Shown: in pieces, positions 10,960-19,838 of the stretch
Numbering within the stretch: position 1 is the stretch's first letter
Layout: every line of letters begins with the position of its first letter
Origin: Fredinandcohnia quinoae
Lineage (GTDB): Bacteria > Bacillota > Bacilli > Bacillales > Bacillaceae_L
Assembly (NCBI RefSeq): GCF_022427965.1
Contig: NZ_JAKTTI010000001.1
Location: 62,001 to 126,000 of the forward strand
DNA length: 64,000 bases
Direction of reading: 5' to 3'
The notes under the pieces: model-generated
What the model saw: only the letters and a program-made list of their open reading frames with translations
The model's database searches: none
Told to the model about the DNA's origin: nothing
Program-made: the position numbers and the translations under genes

Positions 10960-10982
10960 AGGGAACACACAATGTGTTCCCT
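10960..10982 (-). terminator. Terminator or attenuator between tsf and pyrH
   Basis: Stem AGGGAACA / TGTTCCCT (8 bp) followed on the minus strand by ATTTTTG. It lies 10 bp after the tsf stop and 26 bp before the pyrH start. It probably reduces pyrH-frr expression relative to rpsB-tsf rather than blocking it. Confidence 0.65.
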
Positions 10983-10991
10983 GTTTTCTTT

Positions 10992-11873
10992 TTACTTGTT
11001 CACTTGGCTCATTACTTCTTCAGCGAAGTTTTCTTGACGCTTTTCAATACCTTCTCCTACTTCATAACGAACAAAACTTTTCACAGTAGCACCTTTTGAT
11101 TCTACAAATTGACGAACTTTAAGATCTGGATTTTTAACAAAAGTTTGATCAAGAAGACAAATATCTTCAAAGAATTTACCAATACGGCCTTCTACCATTT
11201 TAGCAACGATATTTTCTGGTTTACCTTCATTTAATGCTTGTTGAGTAAGAACTTCACGCTCACGCTCAGTTTCCTCTTGAGAAACTTGATCACGTGAAAT
11301 ATATTTTGGATTAACTGCTGCAATATGCATTGCAACATCTTTAGCAACTTCTGAATCCGTAGTGCCATCTAAAACTGTTAATACTCCGATTCTTCCGCCC
11401 ATATGAAGGTATGCACCAAATGTTGCAGAATCTGATTTATTAACCACTTCAAAACGACGTAGTGTTAGTTTTTCTCCAATTTTAGCAATAGCAGCATTAA
11501 TATATTCAGAAACAGTCGAACCGTTGTCCATTTTTTGTTCTAAAGCTTCATCTAAATTTGTTGGCTTTTTAGATAATAAATGTGAAGCAAGATCTTTTAC
11601 AAGTGTTTGGAAACCTTCATTTTTTGCTACGAAATCAGTTTCAGAGTTAACTTCTAATATAACAGCTTCATTTCCAGAAACTTCAATATATGTTAATCCT
11701 TCAGCAGCAATTCGATCGCCTTTCTTAGCAGCTTTTGCTATACCTTTTTCACGAAGATAATCAATCGCCTTTTCCATATCACCATCTGTTTCAGTTAAAG
11801 CTTTCTTACAATCCATCATTCCTGCTCCAGTTTTTTCACGAAGCTCTTTTACCATTTGTGCAGTAATTGCCAT
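10992..11873 (-). CDS. tsf: Translation elongation factor Ts
   Basis: 293-residue guanine-nucleotide exchange factor for EF-Tu. The N-terminal UBA-like domain ([20 protein letters not shown]) and the EF-Tu-contacting [10 protein letters not shown] motif (about residues 79-88) are present, followed by the core and C-terminal module. ATG at 11873 with a GGAGGA SD. It is downstream of rpsB, but the gap is about 290 bp and contains the GC-rich structured element at 11980-12101. Confidence 0.98.
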   Translation of the reverse strand: MAITAQMVKELREKTGAGMMDCKKALTETDGDMEKAIDYLREKGIAKAAKKGDRIAAEGLTYIEVSGNEAVILEVNSETDFVAKNEGFQTLVKDLASHLLSKKPTNLDEALEQKMDNGSTVSEYINAAIAKIGEKLTLRRFEVVNKSDSATFGAYLHMGGRIGVLTVLDGTTDSEVAKDVAMHIAAVNPKYISRDQVSQEETEREREVLTQQALNEGKPENIVAKMVEGRIGKFFEDICLLDQTFVKNPDLKVRQFVESKGATVKSFVRYEVGEGIEKRQENFAEEVMSQVNK

Positions 11874-11979
11874 AATGATTTCCTCCTTGTCATTTGCAAG
11901 TATGTATTTAAACCAGTTTGTTCCTATTATTACATAATCGTTCAGAATTTATTTAAAATCGAATTCAAAAGGGAGGATA

Positions 11980-12101
11980 AAAAGGACCGAGAAGTTCGAG
12001 GCGGCGCAGCTTTGAGCAGCGGAACGTATGTAGTTAATACGTGAGCAGCGGAAAAGCAAGCCAACGAAGAAATTCGATGTGTCATTTTTACCGGACCTTT
12101 T
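11980..12101. repeat. GC-rich structured repeat-like element in the rpsB-tsf gap
   Basis: A compact segment far richer in G+C than the flanking DNA, bounded by near-inverted ends: AAAAGG(A)CCG at 11980-11989 and CGG(A)CCTTTT at 12092-12101. Inside are nested pairings: TTCG 11995-11998 with CGAA 12065-12068, GGC 12000-12002 with GCC 12060-12062, GCTTT 12009-12013 with AAAGC 12053-12057, and ACGTAT 12024-12029 with ATACGT 12037-12042. The decamer GAGCAGCGGA occurs on both sides of the apical stem (12014-12023 and 12043-12052). No plausible protein is encoded. From memory, similar GC-rich blocks recur between genes in Bacillaceae, but that cannot be verified here. It may be a small mobile repeat or a structured RNA. 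Confidence 0.6.
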
Positions 12102-12162
12102 GAATAACCTATCCTTAAAAAAGGTGATAAAAGGCTATATCCCTCTTACCACCCTTCGCTCA

Positions 12163-12864
<702 letters not shown>

Positions 12865-12894
12865 TTATTTCCTCCTAATGGTTTTTTCTCCTCC

Positions 12895-12953
12895 GTTCAT
12901 ATCATCTTTAAAGCAAAACTGTATAAACAGCACCAATGCTTAAATCTATGAAC
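12895..12953 (-). promoter_or_regulatory. Structured rpsB leader, candidate autoregulatory RNA
   Basis: Three nested stems can form in the rpsB 5' UTR: GTTCATA 12947-12953 with TATGAAC 12895-12901; TTTAAGCA 12937-12944 with TGCTTTAAA 12907-12915 (one bulge); and CTGT/ACAG 12919-12930. Directly downstream are two purine-rich SD-like blocks, the second serving rpsB. The layout suits ribosomal-protein feedback control, but the ligand is inferred. Confidence 0.45.
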
Positions 12954-12975
12954 GTGTGTATTAACACCAAAAATT

Positions 12976-13004
12976 AATATATCACAATATAAGGTCTCAA
13001 TCAA
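12976..13004 (-). promoter_or_regulatory. Sigma-A promoter of rpsB
   Basis: Minus strand: TTGATT (12999-13004), 17-bp spacer, TATATT (12976-12981). It predicts a start near 12969. The -35 box lies only about 8 bp past the end of the swrB-like gene. Confidence 0.65.
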
Positions 13005-13011
13005 GAAAAAA

Positions 13012-13605
13012 TCATTCGTTTTGGTGAATTTTTAATAGAAGCTCTAATTCTGTAGTGCCTTTATTAAACTTTTTAGCAATTTCCTCAATCGATAATCCTT
13101 GTTTTCTTAACATAATGACCTGAGTAACAAGTGTTGGAATATCCAGTTCTTCACCATTTTCAGTTTCTACATTTTTTTTCGGATTGTTAGATTCCGAATT
13201 GCTGACATTTTCTTCTTGCAAGTTTGTCTCATTATTTTCTTCTATTTTGTATGTTGGTAGAAGATCACTTATATCCTCATTCGTGAGTTCATTTTCGGTA
13301 ATCTGTAATCTGCTTTGCTCACTTACCTTTTTAGCATTTGATTTTTTACCTTGATTATTATTTTGTTTCTTCCGTTCATTTGTTTCATCATTTTTCTTTA
13401 CATTTTGAAGTTTTTGTAAGAAAACCTCATTTTCTTCCTTTATTTCCAACACATATGCAGTTATAGCACTTTCCATTTCATTAAGAAGATTAGATTGTTT
13501 TTTTTCTAGTTCTTTTATATGAGAAAGTTTAAGAAATAAAAGAATGATTAAAAAAAATACAATTGCAAATAAGGTAAAGCATAAAATAAATAAAAAAGTA
13601 GTCAT
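13012..13605 (-). CDS. swrB: SwrB-like swarming/flagellar motility protein
   Basis: 197-residue single-pass membrane protein: a hydrophobic helix at about residues 4-26, a charged coiled-coil-like stretch (about 29-70), a low-complexity N/E/K-rich linker, and a C-terminal helix-turn-helix-like segment (VTQVIMLRKQGLSIEEIAKKF, about 164-184, listed here in outline). This layout and position, last in the fla/che operon before rpsB, match B. subtilis SwrB, which promotes flagellar basal-body maturation and swarming. The linker is longer than I expect for SwrB (about 167 residues in B. subtilis). ATG at 13605 with GAGG upstream. No clear terminator separates it from rpsB. Confidence 0.8.
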   Translation of the reverse strand: MTTFLFILCFTLFAIVFFLIILLFLKLSHIKELEKKQSNLLNEMESAITAYVLEIKEENEVFLQKLQNVKKNDETNERKKQNNNQGKKSNAKKVSEQSRLQITENELTNEDISDLLPTYKIEENNETNLQEENVSNSESNNPKKNVETENGEELDIPTLVTQVIMLRKQGLSIEEIAKKFNKGTTELELLLKIHQNE

Positions 13606-13614
13606 AATAAACCT

Positions 13615-13923
13615 CTATCCGCTAATATCTACAAAGTTTCCTTTAAATGGATGGTGTTCTCTTTGTTCCTCTTCATTTTCATTATTCTTTTGTTGACGCT
13701 TTCTTTTTGATGCGGAATTTGATGAATCCTCTTTTTTCATATTTACATCTTCACTTTGATTATTTTTATTAACTTGTTTTCGATTTTTTTCATCTTTTTT
13801 TTGAATGGAAACAGCTAAATGGTCTTGCATTTGCTGACCTCTTGAGCTTAATTGCTCACTAAGCTTGCCGGCATCTTGTGTTCTCGGCAATGCAACCTGC
13901 AATTCAATTAATTTCAAGCTCAT
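13615..13923 (-). CDS. Small conserved-looking protein between fapA-like gene and swrB
   Basis: 102 residues; function not recognised. The N-terminal 40 residues (MSLKLIELQVALPRTQDAG, then KLSEQLSSRGQQMQDHL) look ordered and amphipathic. The rest is a highly charged K/N/E/Q-rich tail with no membrane segment. Its ATG overlaps the stop of the DUF342 gene by 4 bp, so the two are translationally coupled, and it ends about 10 bp before swrB. That placement suggests a role with the DUF342 protein or in flagellar regulation, but this is inference from position. Confidence 0.7.
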   Translation of the reverse strand: MSLKLIELQVALPRTQDAGKLSEQLSSRGQQMQDHLAVSIQKKDEKNRKQVNKNNQSEDVNMKKEDSSNSASKRKRQQKNNENEEEQREHHPFKGNFVDISG

Positions 13924-15314
13924 TTTACCAATTCTCCCTCTATCTTTTGATTAGTAGAGAGGGCGGAAATCGTAATTTCTTTATTTAATAACTTTATACA
14001 AACTCCACGGAAAACCTGATTTGTAATTCGTTGGTATTTACCGAAATGAAGCTGAACATTTGGATATAAGGAACCACTCACAACTAGGCTACTTTCAAAC
14101 GCTGAATTGATTTGCGATTGAATATTTCGATATTTCTCTTCAAGATCATTTATTCTATCGATTAATTCACCTTCAGTTACTTTTTGTCTTTTTAGAAACC
14201 CAATTTCTTCAGGTGAGAGTGAAGAAGTTAATTTATACTTCTCTGCAATTTTTTTTGCAATAATCACTAATTTTTGCAAGTCATTTCTTGCAATTTCTAT
14301 TTCTTTTTGAATACTTTTTTCTTCTTCATAAATTTCATTTAACTTACCCACAAAAACCTCTGTCTTAGTGTGTAGATCATTCCCTATGTTATGTATTTGC
14401 AAATTCTTTCCTGCTGAAATAACTCCTCCAATAATACTGCCTTTTAAAGAATTGATATTTCCTTTGGTAGTGCAATGGCTATGGAGAATTGAACCACTTA
14501 CTTCAAGATTATTTCCAGCCTCAATATGACTTTGGTTGATGTATGAAGCAACTATATCTCCCTTTGCAATTAATCTCCCCTTATTTGAGCCTACAATGCC
14601 ACCTGAAATAAAGATTGAACCACCAGCAATAATTTCAGCTGCCTCAACTAAACCATAGATCGAAACATCTCCACCCGCTTTGATTGTATAACCGGAAGGA
14701 ACATTTCCACGAATTGTTACATTACCAATAAAATCAATATTTCCTGTTTTCAAATCAAGATCACCTTGGACTTCAAATAGTGGTTGTACGCTTATGTTAT
14801 TATTTAAGAAACTAACTTGACCATCTAAAGTAGCATAAATTCTGCTATTTGTTTCAATTGTATTTTTTCCTATTCTATATCTATACGGTTTTCCGTCAAT
14901 TGCTTGAATTTCATTTCCATGTACATCCTTACCTGGGACGCCTGGTGTGTTTGAAAAGATGGTTGCCACTAATTGTCCTTTTGTTACAGAAGGGATTTTT
15001 ATTATATCCCTTAGATTGAATACTTCTTCAGTTAATGATTCTTTTGTTCCTTCAACATTAACCTCTAGTTTTAAGTACCCATTCTGTCCTTTTACAGGCG
15101 GTTGCCCTTCTGCAATAAGTAGGGGATAAGATGTAACCGACAAATTGGATGCGATTTGTTGTATTACATCTTTTTTTATCCCGAAAGTAACTCCATAACT
15201 AGACAATAGTTCATTAATTTCTGATTCTGATACAATTTCTGGCTTGTCTTCATTAATTAAATTGATATATACAGTTAGCCTGTCCTTTGAAATATTTAAA
15301 TCAAAATCATTCAT
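13920..15314 (-). CDS. DUF342/FapA-family protein
   Basis: 464-residue cytoplasmic-looking protein. The N-terminal region (about 1-160) carries the PSVTKGQLVATIFSNTPGVPG type segment and KDVHGNEI, typical of the FapA/DUF342 family. The centre (about 160-310) is Gly-rich and repetitive (VTIRGNV, AGGDVSIYGLV, AGGSIFISGGIVG), consistent with a right-handed beta-helix like polymer-forming bactofilin-type folds. A coiled coil follows (about 320-410). FapA (flagellar assembly protein A) takes its name from Vibrio, where DUF342 proteins are tied to flagellar assembly or localisation. Here it is 16 bp after sigD inside the fla/che operon, a position without such a gene in B. subtilis. Family assignment is good; exact role is unknown. 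Confidence 0.8.
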   Translation of the reverse strand: MNDFDLNISKDRLTVYINLINEDKPEIVSESEINELLSSYGVTFGIKKDVIQQIASNLSVTSYPLLIAEGQPPVKGQNGYLKLEVNVEGTKESLTEEVFNLRDIIKIPSVTKGQLVATIFSNTPGVPGKDVHGNEIQAIDGKPYRYRIGKNTIETNSRIYATLDGQVSFLNNNISVQPLFEVQGDLDLKTGNIDFIGNVTIRGNVPSGYTIKAGGDVSIYGLVEAAEIIAGGSIFISGGIVGSNKGRLIAKGDIVASYINQSHIEAGNNLEVSGSILHSHCTTKGNINSLKGSIIGGVISAGKNLQIHNIGNDLHTKTEVFVGKLNEIYEEEKSIQKEIEIARNDLQKLVIIAKKIAEKYKLTSSLSPEEIGFLKRQKVTEGELIDRINDLEEKYRNIQSQINSAFESSLVVSGSLYPNVQLHFGKYQRITNQVFRGVCIKLLNKEITISALSTNQKIEGELVK

Positions 15315-15330
15315 TTTTCTCCCCCACTCT

Positions 15331-16098
15331 TTAATGGATATTCTTTTGTAATGTATCCTTTAACTTAAATAGAGCTTTGGAATGTATTTGTGAAATTCGT
15401 GATGTCGATAATCCCACAACTTGACCAATTTCAGTTAATGTAAGTTCTTCTTTATAAAACAAACTGATAATCAACTTTTCTTTATCATTAAGTTGTTCAA
15501 TCACTTCTATTAATTGAGAAAGCATTTCTGCTTTTATGATATGTTCTTCAGGGGTTAAAATACTATTATCTTTAATTGAGAATGCGGACTTGTCACTACC
15601 ATCATCTTCATATTGATAATCATCCATTGAAAGAACATTAGAAAAGAAACCTTCATTCACAGCTTGATATACATCACTTTCACTCATTTTGGCTTCTTCA
15701 GCAATTTCCTTAATTGTGACATTTCTCATGAGTTTCTGTTCTAATTTATCAGTAGCAGCTTCAACCCTTTTAGCTTTTTCACGTGAACTCCTAGGTAACC
15801 AGTCTTCCTTCCGAAGACCGTCAAGAATTGCACCTCTAATTCTAAAAGATGCATATGTGTCAAATTTTAAATCACGGGACGGGTCAAATTTCTCTAATGC
15901 ATCGAATAAACCAATCATTCCTAAACTTTTTAAATCATCCTTATTTACACTTTTAGGAAGTGTAACTGCTATTCTTTGAACATGGAAAGTTACAAGTGGC
16001 ATATATTTTCGAACAAGCACGTCTCCTGCAAATGGATCCCTAGTATCGACCCACATTTGCCAATATTCTTGGTCATCATTTGATGATATTTGTGACAT
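15331..16098 (-). CDS. sigD: RNA polymerase sigma factor SigD (FliA family)
   Basis: About 255-residue sigma-28 factor for late flagellar, chemotaxis and autolysin genes. Region 2 is seen in KDDLKSLGMIGLFDALEKFDP and the FDTYASFRIRGAILDGLR segment; region 3 around SREKAKRVEAA; region 4 in ELTLTEIGQVVGLSTSRISQ. The ATG at 16098 has a GGAGG SD at 7 nt, while an upstream GTG at 16104 nearly abuts that SD and is rejected. Promoter-distal position in the operon, as in B. subtilis, where distance from the promoter affects SigD level and cell fate. Confidence 0.97.
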   Translation of the reverse strand: MSQISSNDDQEYWQMWVDTRDPFAGDVLVRKYMPLVTFHVQRIAVTLPKSVNKDDLKSLGMIGLFDALEKFDPSRDLKFDTYASFRIRGAILDGLRKEDWLPRSSREKAKRVEAATDKLEQKLMRNVTIKEIAEEAKMSESDVYQAVNEGFFSNVLSMDDYQYEDDGSDKSAFSIKDNSILTPEEHIIKAEMLSQLIEVIEQLNDKEKLIISLFYKEELTLTEIGQVVGLSTSRISQIHSKALFKLKDTLQKNIH

Positions 16099-16136
16099 TT
16101 TCACACCTCCATTTCAAAAGGGTAGTATTCAAAATA

Positions 16137-16634
16137 TTAAATCTCCTTAATTCCTTGATTAACAGTTCGAATCTTCAATTTTGCAGTTTCTGGATCAAAT
16201 TCAATCGTTCTACCACTACTTCCACCAACATCTTTAGAAAGCAAAGAAATCTTAAATCGTTTTAATTCTTCTAAAACAGCTTCAACATTTCTGGGGCCGA
16301 TTCTCATAATATCATTTCCAGATTGAAACTGAAACATTTGAGCACCACCGGCTATTTTGGCTTTCAAATAATGGGTTCTACCACCATTTTTGATAACATT
16401 ATTAATTAGTTCTTCAATAGCAGTATCTGCATATTTCGCAACATTCATGTTATTAACTTTAGAAAGAGTAGAACTTGGTAACATTATATGGGCGAGACCA
16501 GCAACCTTTTGGCTTTGATCAAAAATAACAACTCCAACACAAGAACCTAATCCAGAAGTACGAATCAGTTGTGGAGCTTTTATAACATTCATGTCTGCTA
16601 TCCCAACTTTAATAATTTGACTTAAGTCAATCAT
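16137..16634 (-). CDS. cheD: Chemoreceptor glutamine deamidase CheD
   Basis: 165-residue CheD, which deamidates receptor glutamines and also binds CheC. The catalytic Cys is in TSGLGSCVGVVIFD (about residues 26-39), with the conserved His in GLAHIMLP and the KAKIAGGAQMF loop. It overlaps the 3' end of cheC by 8 bp, so the pair is translationally coupled, which suits their physical partnership in Bacillus adaptation. Confidence 0.97.
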   Translation of the reverse strand: MIDLSQIIKVGIADMNVIKAPQLIRTSGLGSCVGVVIFDQSQKVAGLAHIMLPSSTLSKVNNMNVAKYADTAIEELINNVIKNGGRTHYLKAKIAGGAQMFQFQSGNDIMRIGPRNVEAVLEELKRFKISLLSKDVGGSSGRTIEFDPETAKLKIRTVNQGIKEI

Positions 16635-17268
16635 TAGATAGTACCCCTAATGCTTTAAATACCTTATCAAATGAATCCGGGTCTGGTAATAGAAAGAAAT
16701 GCCCATATATATTTTCTTTATCTTGCTTTTCATTTTCATTAATGGCGGTATCTATAACAATTGCATAATCACTGACTTGGGATAACTCAATTAACCCATA
16801 GCCAATAATTGCTCCAAACATATCAACTGATAAAGCTGGTACTGATGGGAACATATTCAAGTTTGTAAAATCAGACAAGGAGGATAAATATGAACCAGAT
16901 AATATATTTCCTAATTCTTGAAATGCTGAAAAACCTAATTCAGAAGATGACGGATTATCAAATGAAAATTGACTGTCACCAATCATCTCCTGAATTAATT
17001 TATTCGCATGATTTAATTGGAGTATAAAAAACATATTACCGGGAACATCCCCCTCAATTCTTAAAAATACGCTAGCAACAATATTATCTGGTCCACCCAC
17101 AAGTTCCATCATTTCTTCAAAAGACACAATTTTTACGTCTGGTACATTCATGTTAATTTTCTTATTTAATAATTTCGACAATGCCGTTGCTGAATGCCCT
17201 GCCCCAATATTTCCAATCTCTTTTAATATATCAATATGTGTTGAATTGATTTGTTCGAGAAATGACAT
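16627..17268 (-). CDS. cheC: CheY-P phosphatase CheC
   Basis: 213-residue CheC. Both conserved E-x2-N active-site helices are visible: LKEIGNIGAGHSATAL near the N-terminus (about 14-29) and FQELGNILSGSYLSSL (about 115-130). CheC dephosphorylates CheY-P and is stimulated by CheD, linking adaptation to receptor modification. ATG at 17268, 6 bp after cheW. It resembles the N-terminal part of FliY encoded upstream, but lacks the C-terminal SpoA domain. Confidence 0.96.
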   Translation of the reverse strand: MSFLEQINSTHIDILKEIGNIGAGHSATALSKLLNKKINMNVPDVKIVSFEEMMELVGGPDNIVASVFLRIEGDVPGNMFFILQLNHANKLIQEMIGDSQFSFDNPSSSELGFSAFQELGNILSGSYLSSLSDFTNLNMFPSVPALSVDMFGAIIGYGLIELSQVSDYAIVIDTAINENEKQDKENIYGHFFLLPDPDSFDKVFKALGVLSND

Positions 17269-17274
17269 AGCAAA

Positions 17275-17739
17275 CTACCTTTCAGACTTTTCTTTTAATT
17301 CAACTGGGTTAAGTACCTTTTCAAGGTTTAAGAGAATAAGAAGTCTCTTATCTAATTTAGCGACTCCTTCAATATATTCAACTTCAACCGATCCGACAAC
17401 TTCGGGAGGTGGTTCAATTGAATCCACTGGAATATCAATAACATCATTTGCAGCATCTACAATTAATCCAACTTCTTTGTCCTCTGTTGCTACGATAATA
17501 ATTCTTGTATGATCTGTGTAATCTGTTTCTGAAATACCAAATCGATTACGTAAGTCAATGATAGGAGTAACAACACCTCTGAGATTTATAACTCCTTTTA
17601 CAAATGGTGCGGTTCCTGGTACTCGAGTAATATATTGAACTTTCTCAATGCCCTGTACATGTGAAACAGGTAGTCCATATTCTTCATCTTGGAGTCCAAA
17701 TACAACTACTTTTAATGTGGTAACGGCTTGATCAGACAT
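17275..17739 (-). CDS. cheW: Chemotaxis coupling protein CheW
   Basis: 154-residue SH3-like adaptor linking receptors to the CheA kinase. The core (VVFGLQDEEYGLPVSHVQGIE, then VINLRGVVTPIIDLRNRFG at about 49-67) is typical. ATG at 17739; preceded by a 46-bp gap after cheA with a GGGGG SD. No receiver domain is attached, so it is CheW rather than CheV. Confidence 0.97.
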   Translation of the reverse strand: MSDQAVTTLKVVVFGLQDEEYGLPVSHVQGIEKVQYITRVPGTAPFVKGVINLRGVVTPIIDLRNRFGISETDYTDHTRIIIVATEDKEVGLIVDAANDVIDIPVDSIEPPPEVVGSVEVEYIEGVAKLDKRLLILLNLEKVLNPVELKEKSER

Positions 17740-17785
17740 TTAATCTACCCCCTTATGGTTTCAGCGTTTCTATGTTTTTGTTAAC

Positions 17786-19822
17786 CTATTTAATTAAAGC
17801 ATTACAATCAACAATAAGTGCAACTTGACCATCCCCAAGAATTGTTGCTCCTGAAATTGCAAAAACTGATGATAAATAATTTCCTAAAGATTTCAATACC
17901 ACTTCTTGTTGGCCAATAAACGAATCAACTACTAATCCTGCAGTATTTTCACCTTTTTTCACGATAACAACAGAGGAATACTCATCTTCCGGTTTCTGAA
18001 CGGGTACATCAAATGTATCCTTTAAATACACAAGTGGAACCACTTTCCCTCTAAAATCAATAACCTTCTGATTATGCGCATGCATTATATCTTCTTTTTT
18101 CACAATTGCTGTTTCAATAATAGAAGATAATGGAATTGCATATTTTTCAGCTTGTATTTCTACCAACATGACAGAAATAATTGATAAGGTTAAAGGTAAC
18201 TGGATTGAGAATGTTGATCCTCTACCCTCTGTAGATGTTATTGTAATCGAACCACCTAGAGATTCAATCGTGTTCTTTACCACATCTAAACCAACCCCAC
18301 GACCAGAAACATCTGAAATCTTTTCAGCTGTAGAAAAGCCAGATGAGAAGATAAAATCAAATACTTGGCTATCTGACAGATTTCCGGCATTTTGTGGAGA
18401 TACTATTCCATTTTTTATAGCTTTTTGAAGAACTCTTTCTCTATTGATACCAGCACCATCATCTTCAATTTCAATAAAAACGTGATTTCCACTATGAAAT
18501 GCCTTCAAAATGACAGTACCCTCTTCAGATTTTCCATTTTTCAATCGTATATCAGGTGTTTCAACTCCATGATCGAGCGCATTTCTAAGTAAGTGGACTA
18601 ATGGATCACCAATTTCATCAATAACCGTTCGATCTAATTCAGTCTCTGCGCCAATGATTTGTAAATTAATTTTCTTGTGCAAATCCTTCGCTAATTGACG
18701 CACCATTCGAGGGAATCGATTAAATACTGTTTCTACTGGAACCATACGCATATTTAAAATAATATTTTGTAAATCTCCAGAAATTCTTGTCATTCTTTCT
18801 ACAGTTTCTTGTAACTCCGAATGATTCAATTCTTTAGATATCTGTTCCAAACGGCCTCGGTCAATCACTAATTCTTCAAAAAGATTCATTAATATGTCAA
18901 GTCGTTCGATATTTACTCTAATTGTTTTATTATTTGTATTTGAATGTTTTGTGGTCGATTGTACAGTAGATGTTGTTTCTTTTATTGCCAGAACTTGTTG
19001 TTCACGTTCTAATTCTGACGTTGTTGCAACCTCAGAGTTAACAGTTTCTTGATGATTACCTTTCAAAGCTTCTAAATTTAATAACTGTACCTCTGCTTTC
19101 TCTACTTCTGATACTTTCATAATTCTTTTTTGTAAATCAGTTGCATCTTCCTTTGAAACAACGGTAATTGAAAATTCATGTTCAAATTTTTCATCCTCTA
19201 ACAGATCGACTGAAGGATTTGATTTAATCACTTCTCCTACTTGTTCAAGAACTTCAAAAATCATAAATACTCGTGCGGCCTTGAGAAGGCAATCCTCTTT
19301 TAAACTAATTGCTATCTCATAACCTTGAAAACCTTGTTCTTGTGATTGTTGAAGAACGGTTAATTCAAAATCATCATACATTGATATATTTGGCGCTTCC
19401 GAATTAGGTAGAGAACCATTTTTTTGATTACTTTCCACTTCATCGCCATTTTCTATTTTTTTAAGAAGTAGTACAACATCTGCAACATCTTTTTTTCCAT
19501 CTCCACCATCAGCAATTGAAAAAATCATTTCTTCAAGATAATCCACTGCTTGAAAAACAACATCTAAAATAGATGGAGTAACATTTATTTTAGAATTACG
19601 TATTCCATCTAATACATTTTCCATTTGATGGGTAAGACTTGCCATGTCTTCGTAACCCATCGTAGCAGACATCCCTTTTAATGTATGTGCTGAACGAAAA
19701 ATTTCATTTACGATCGCTATATTATCAGGTTGTTTTTCAAGTTCAAGTAATTGCTCATTACAAGCTTGAAGATGCTCTTTACTCTCTTCTATAAAAACCT
19801 CTAAGTATTGATTCATTTCCAT
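17786..19822 (-). CDS. cheA: Chemotaxis histidine kinase CheA
   Basis: 678-residue kinase with the full P1-P5 layout. P1 carries the phospho-acceptor His46 in FRSAHTLKGMSATMG. P2 (about 150-240) binds CheY/CheB. P3 dimerisation lies near 300-360. P4 has the ATP-binding boxes HLLRNALDHGVE, IEDDGAGINRE and GRGVGLDVVK. P5 is the CheW-like C-terminal domain with VIDFRGKVVPLVYL. ATG at 19822 with an AAGGGG SD; the start matches the conserved MxMNQYLxVFI opening of Bacillus CheA. It phosphorylates CheY and CheB encoded in the same operon. Confidence 0.98.
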   Translation of the reverse strand: MEMNQYLEVFIEESKEHLQACNEQLLELEKQPDNIAIVNEIFRSAHTLKGMSATMGYEDMASLTHQMENVLDGIRNSKINVTPSILDVVFQAVDYLEEMIFSIADGGDGKKDVADVVLLLKKIENGDEVESNQKNGSLPNSEAPNISMYDDFELTVLQQSQEQGFQGYEIAISLKEDCLLKAARVFMIFEVLEQVGEVIKSNPSVDLLEDEKFEHEFSITVVSKEDATDLQKRIMKVSEVEKAEVQLLNLEALKGNHQETVNSEVATTSELEREQQVLAIKETTSTVQSTTKHSNTNNKTIRVNIERLDILMNLFEELVIDRGRLEQISKELNHSELQETVERMTRISGDLQNIILNMRMVPVETVFNRFPRMVRQLAKDLHKKINLQIIGAETELDRTVIDEIGDPLVHLLRNALDHGVETPDIRLKNGKSEEGTVILKAFHSGNHVFIEIEDDGAGINRERVLQKAIKNGIVSPQNAGNLSDSQVFDFIFSSGFSTAEKISDVSGRGVGLDVVKNTIESLGGSITITSTEGRGSTFSIQLPLTLSIISVMLVEIQAEKYAIPLSSIIETAIVKKEDIMHAHNQKVIDFRGKVVPLVYLKDTFDVPVQKPEDEYSSVVIVKKGENTAGLVVDSFIGQQEVVLKSLGNYLSSVFAISGATILGDGQVALIVDCNALIK

Positions 19823-19838
19823 TCTATAACACCCCTTT

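Noticed and set aside
11856-12044. Plus-strand 62-codon frame across the tsf start and GC-rich element
   Set aside because: No SD, and half of it runs through self-complementary DNA. The hairpin structure explains the sequence better than coding.
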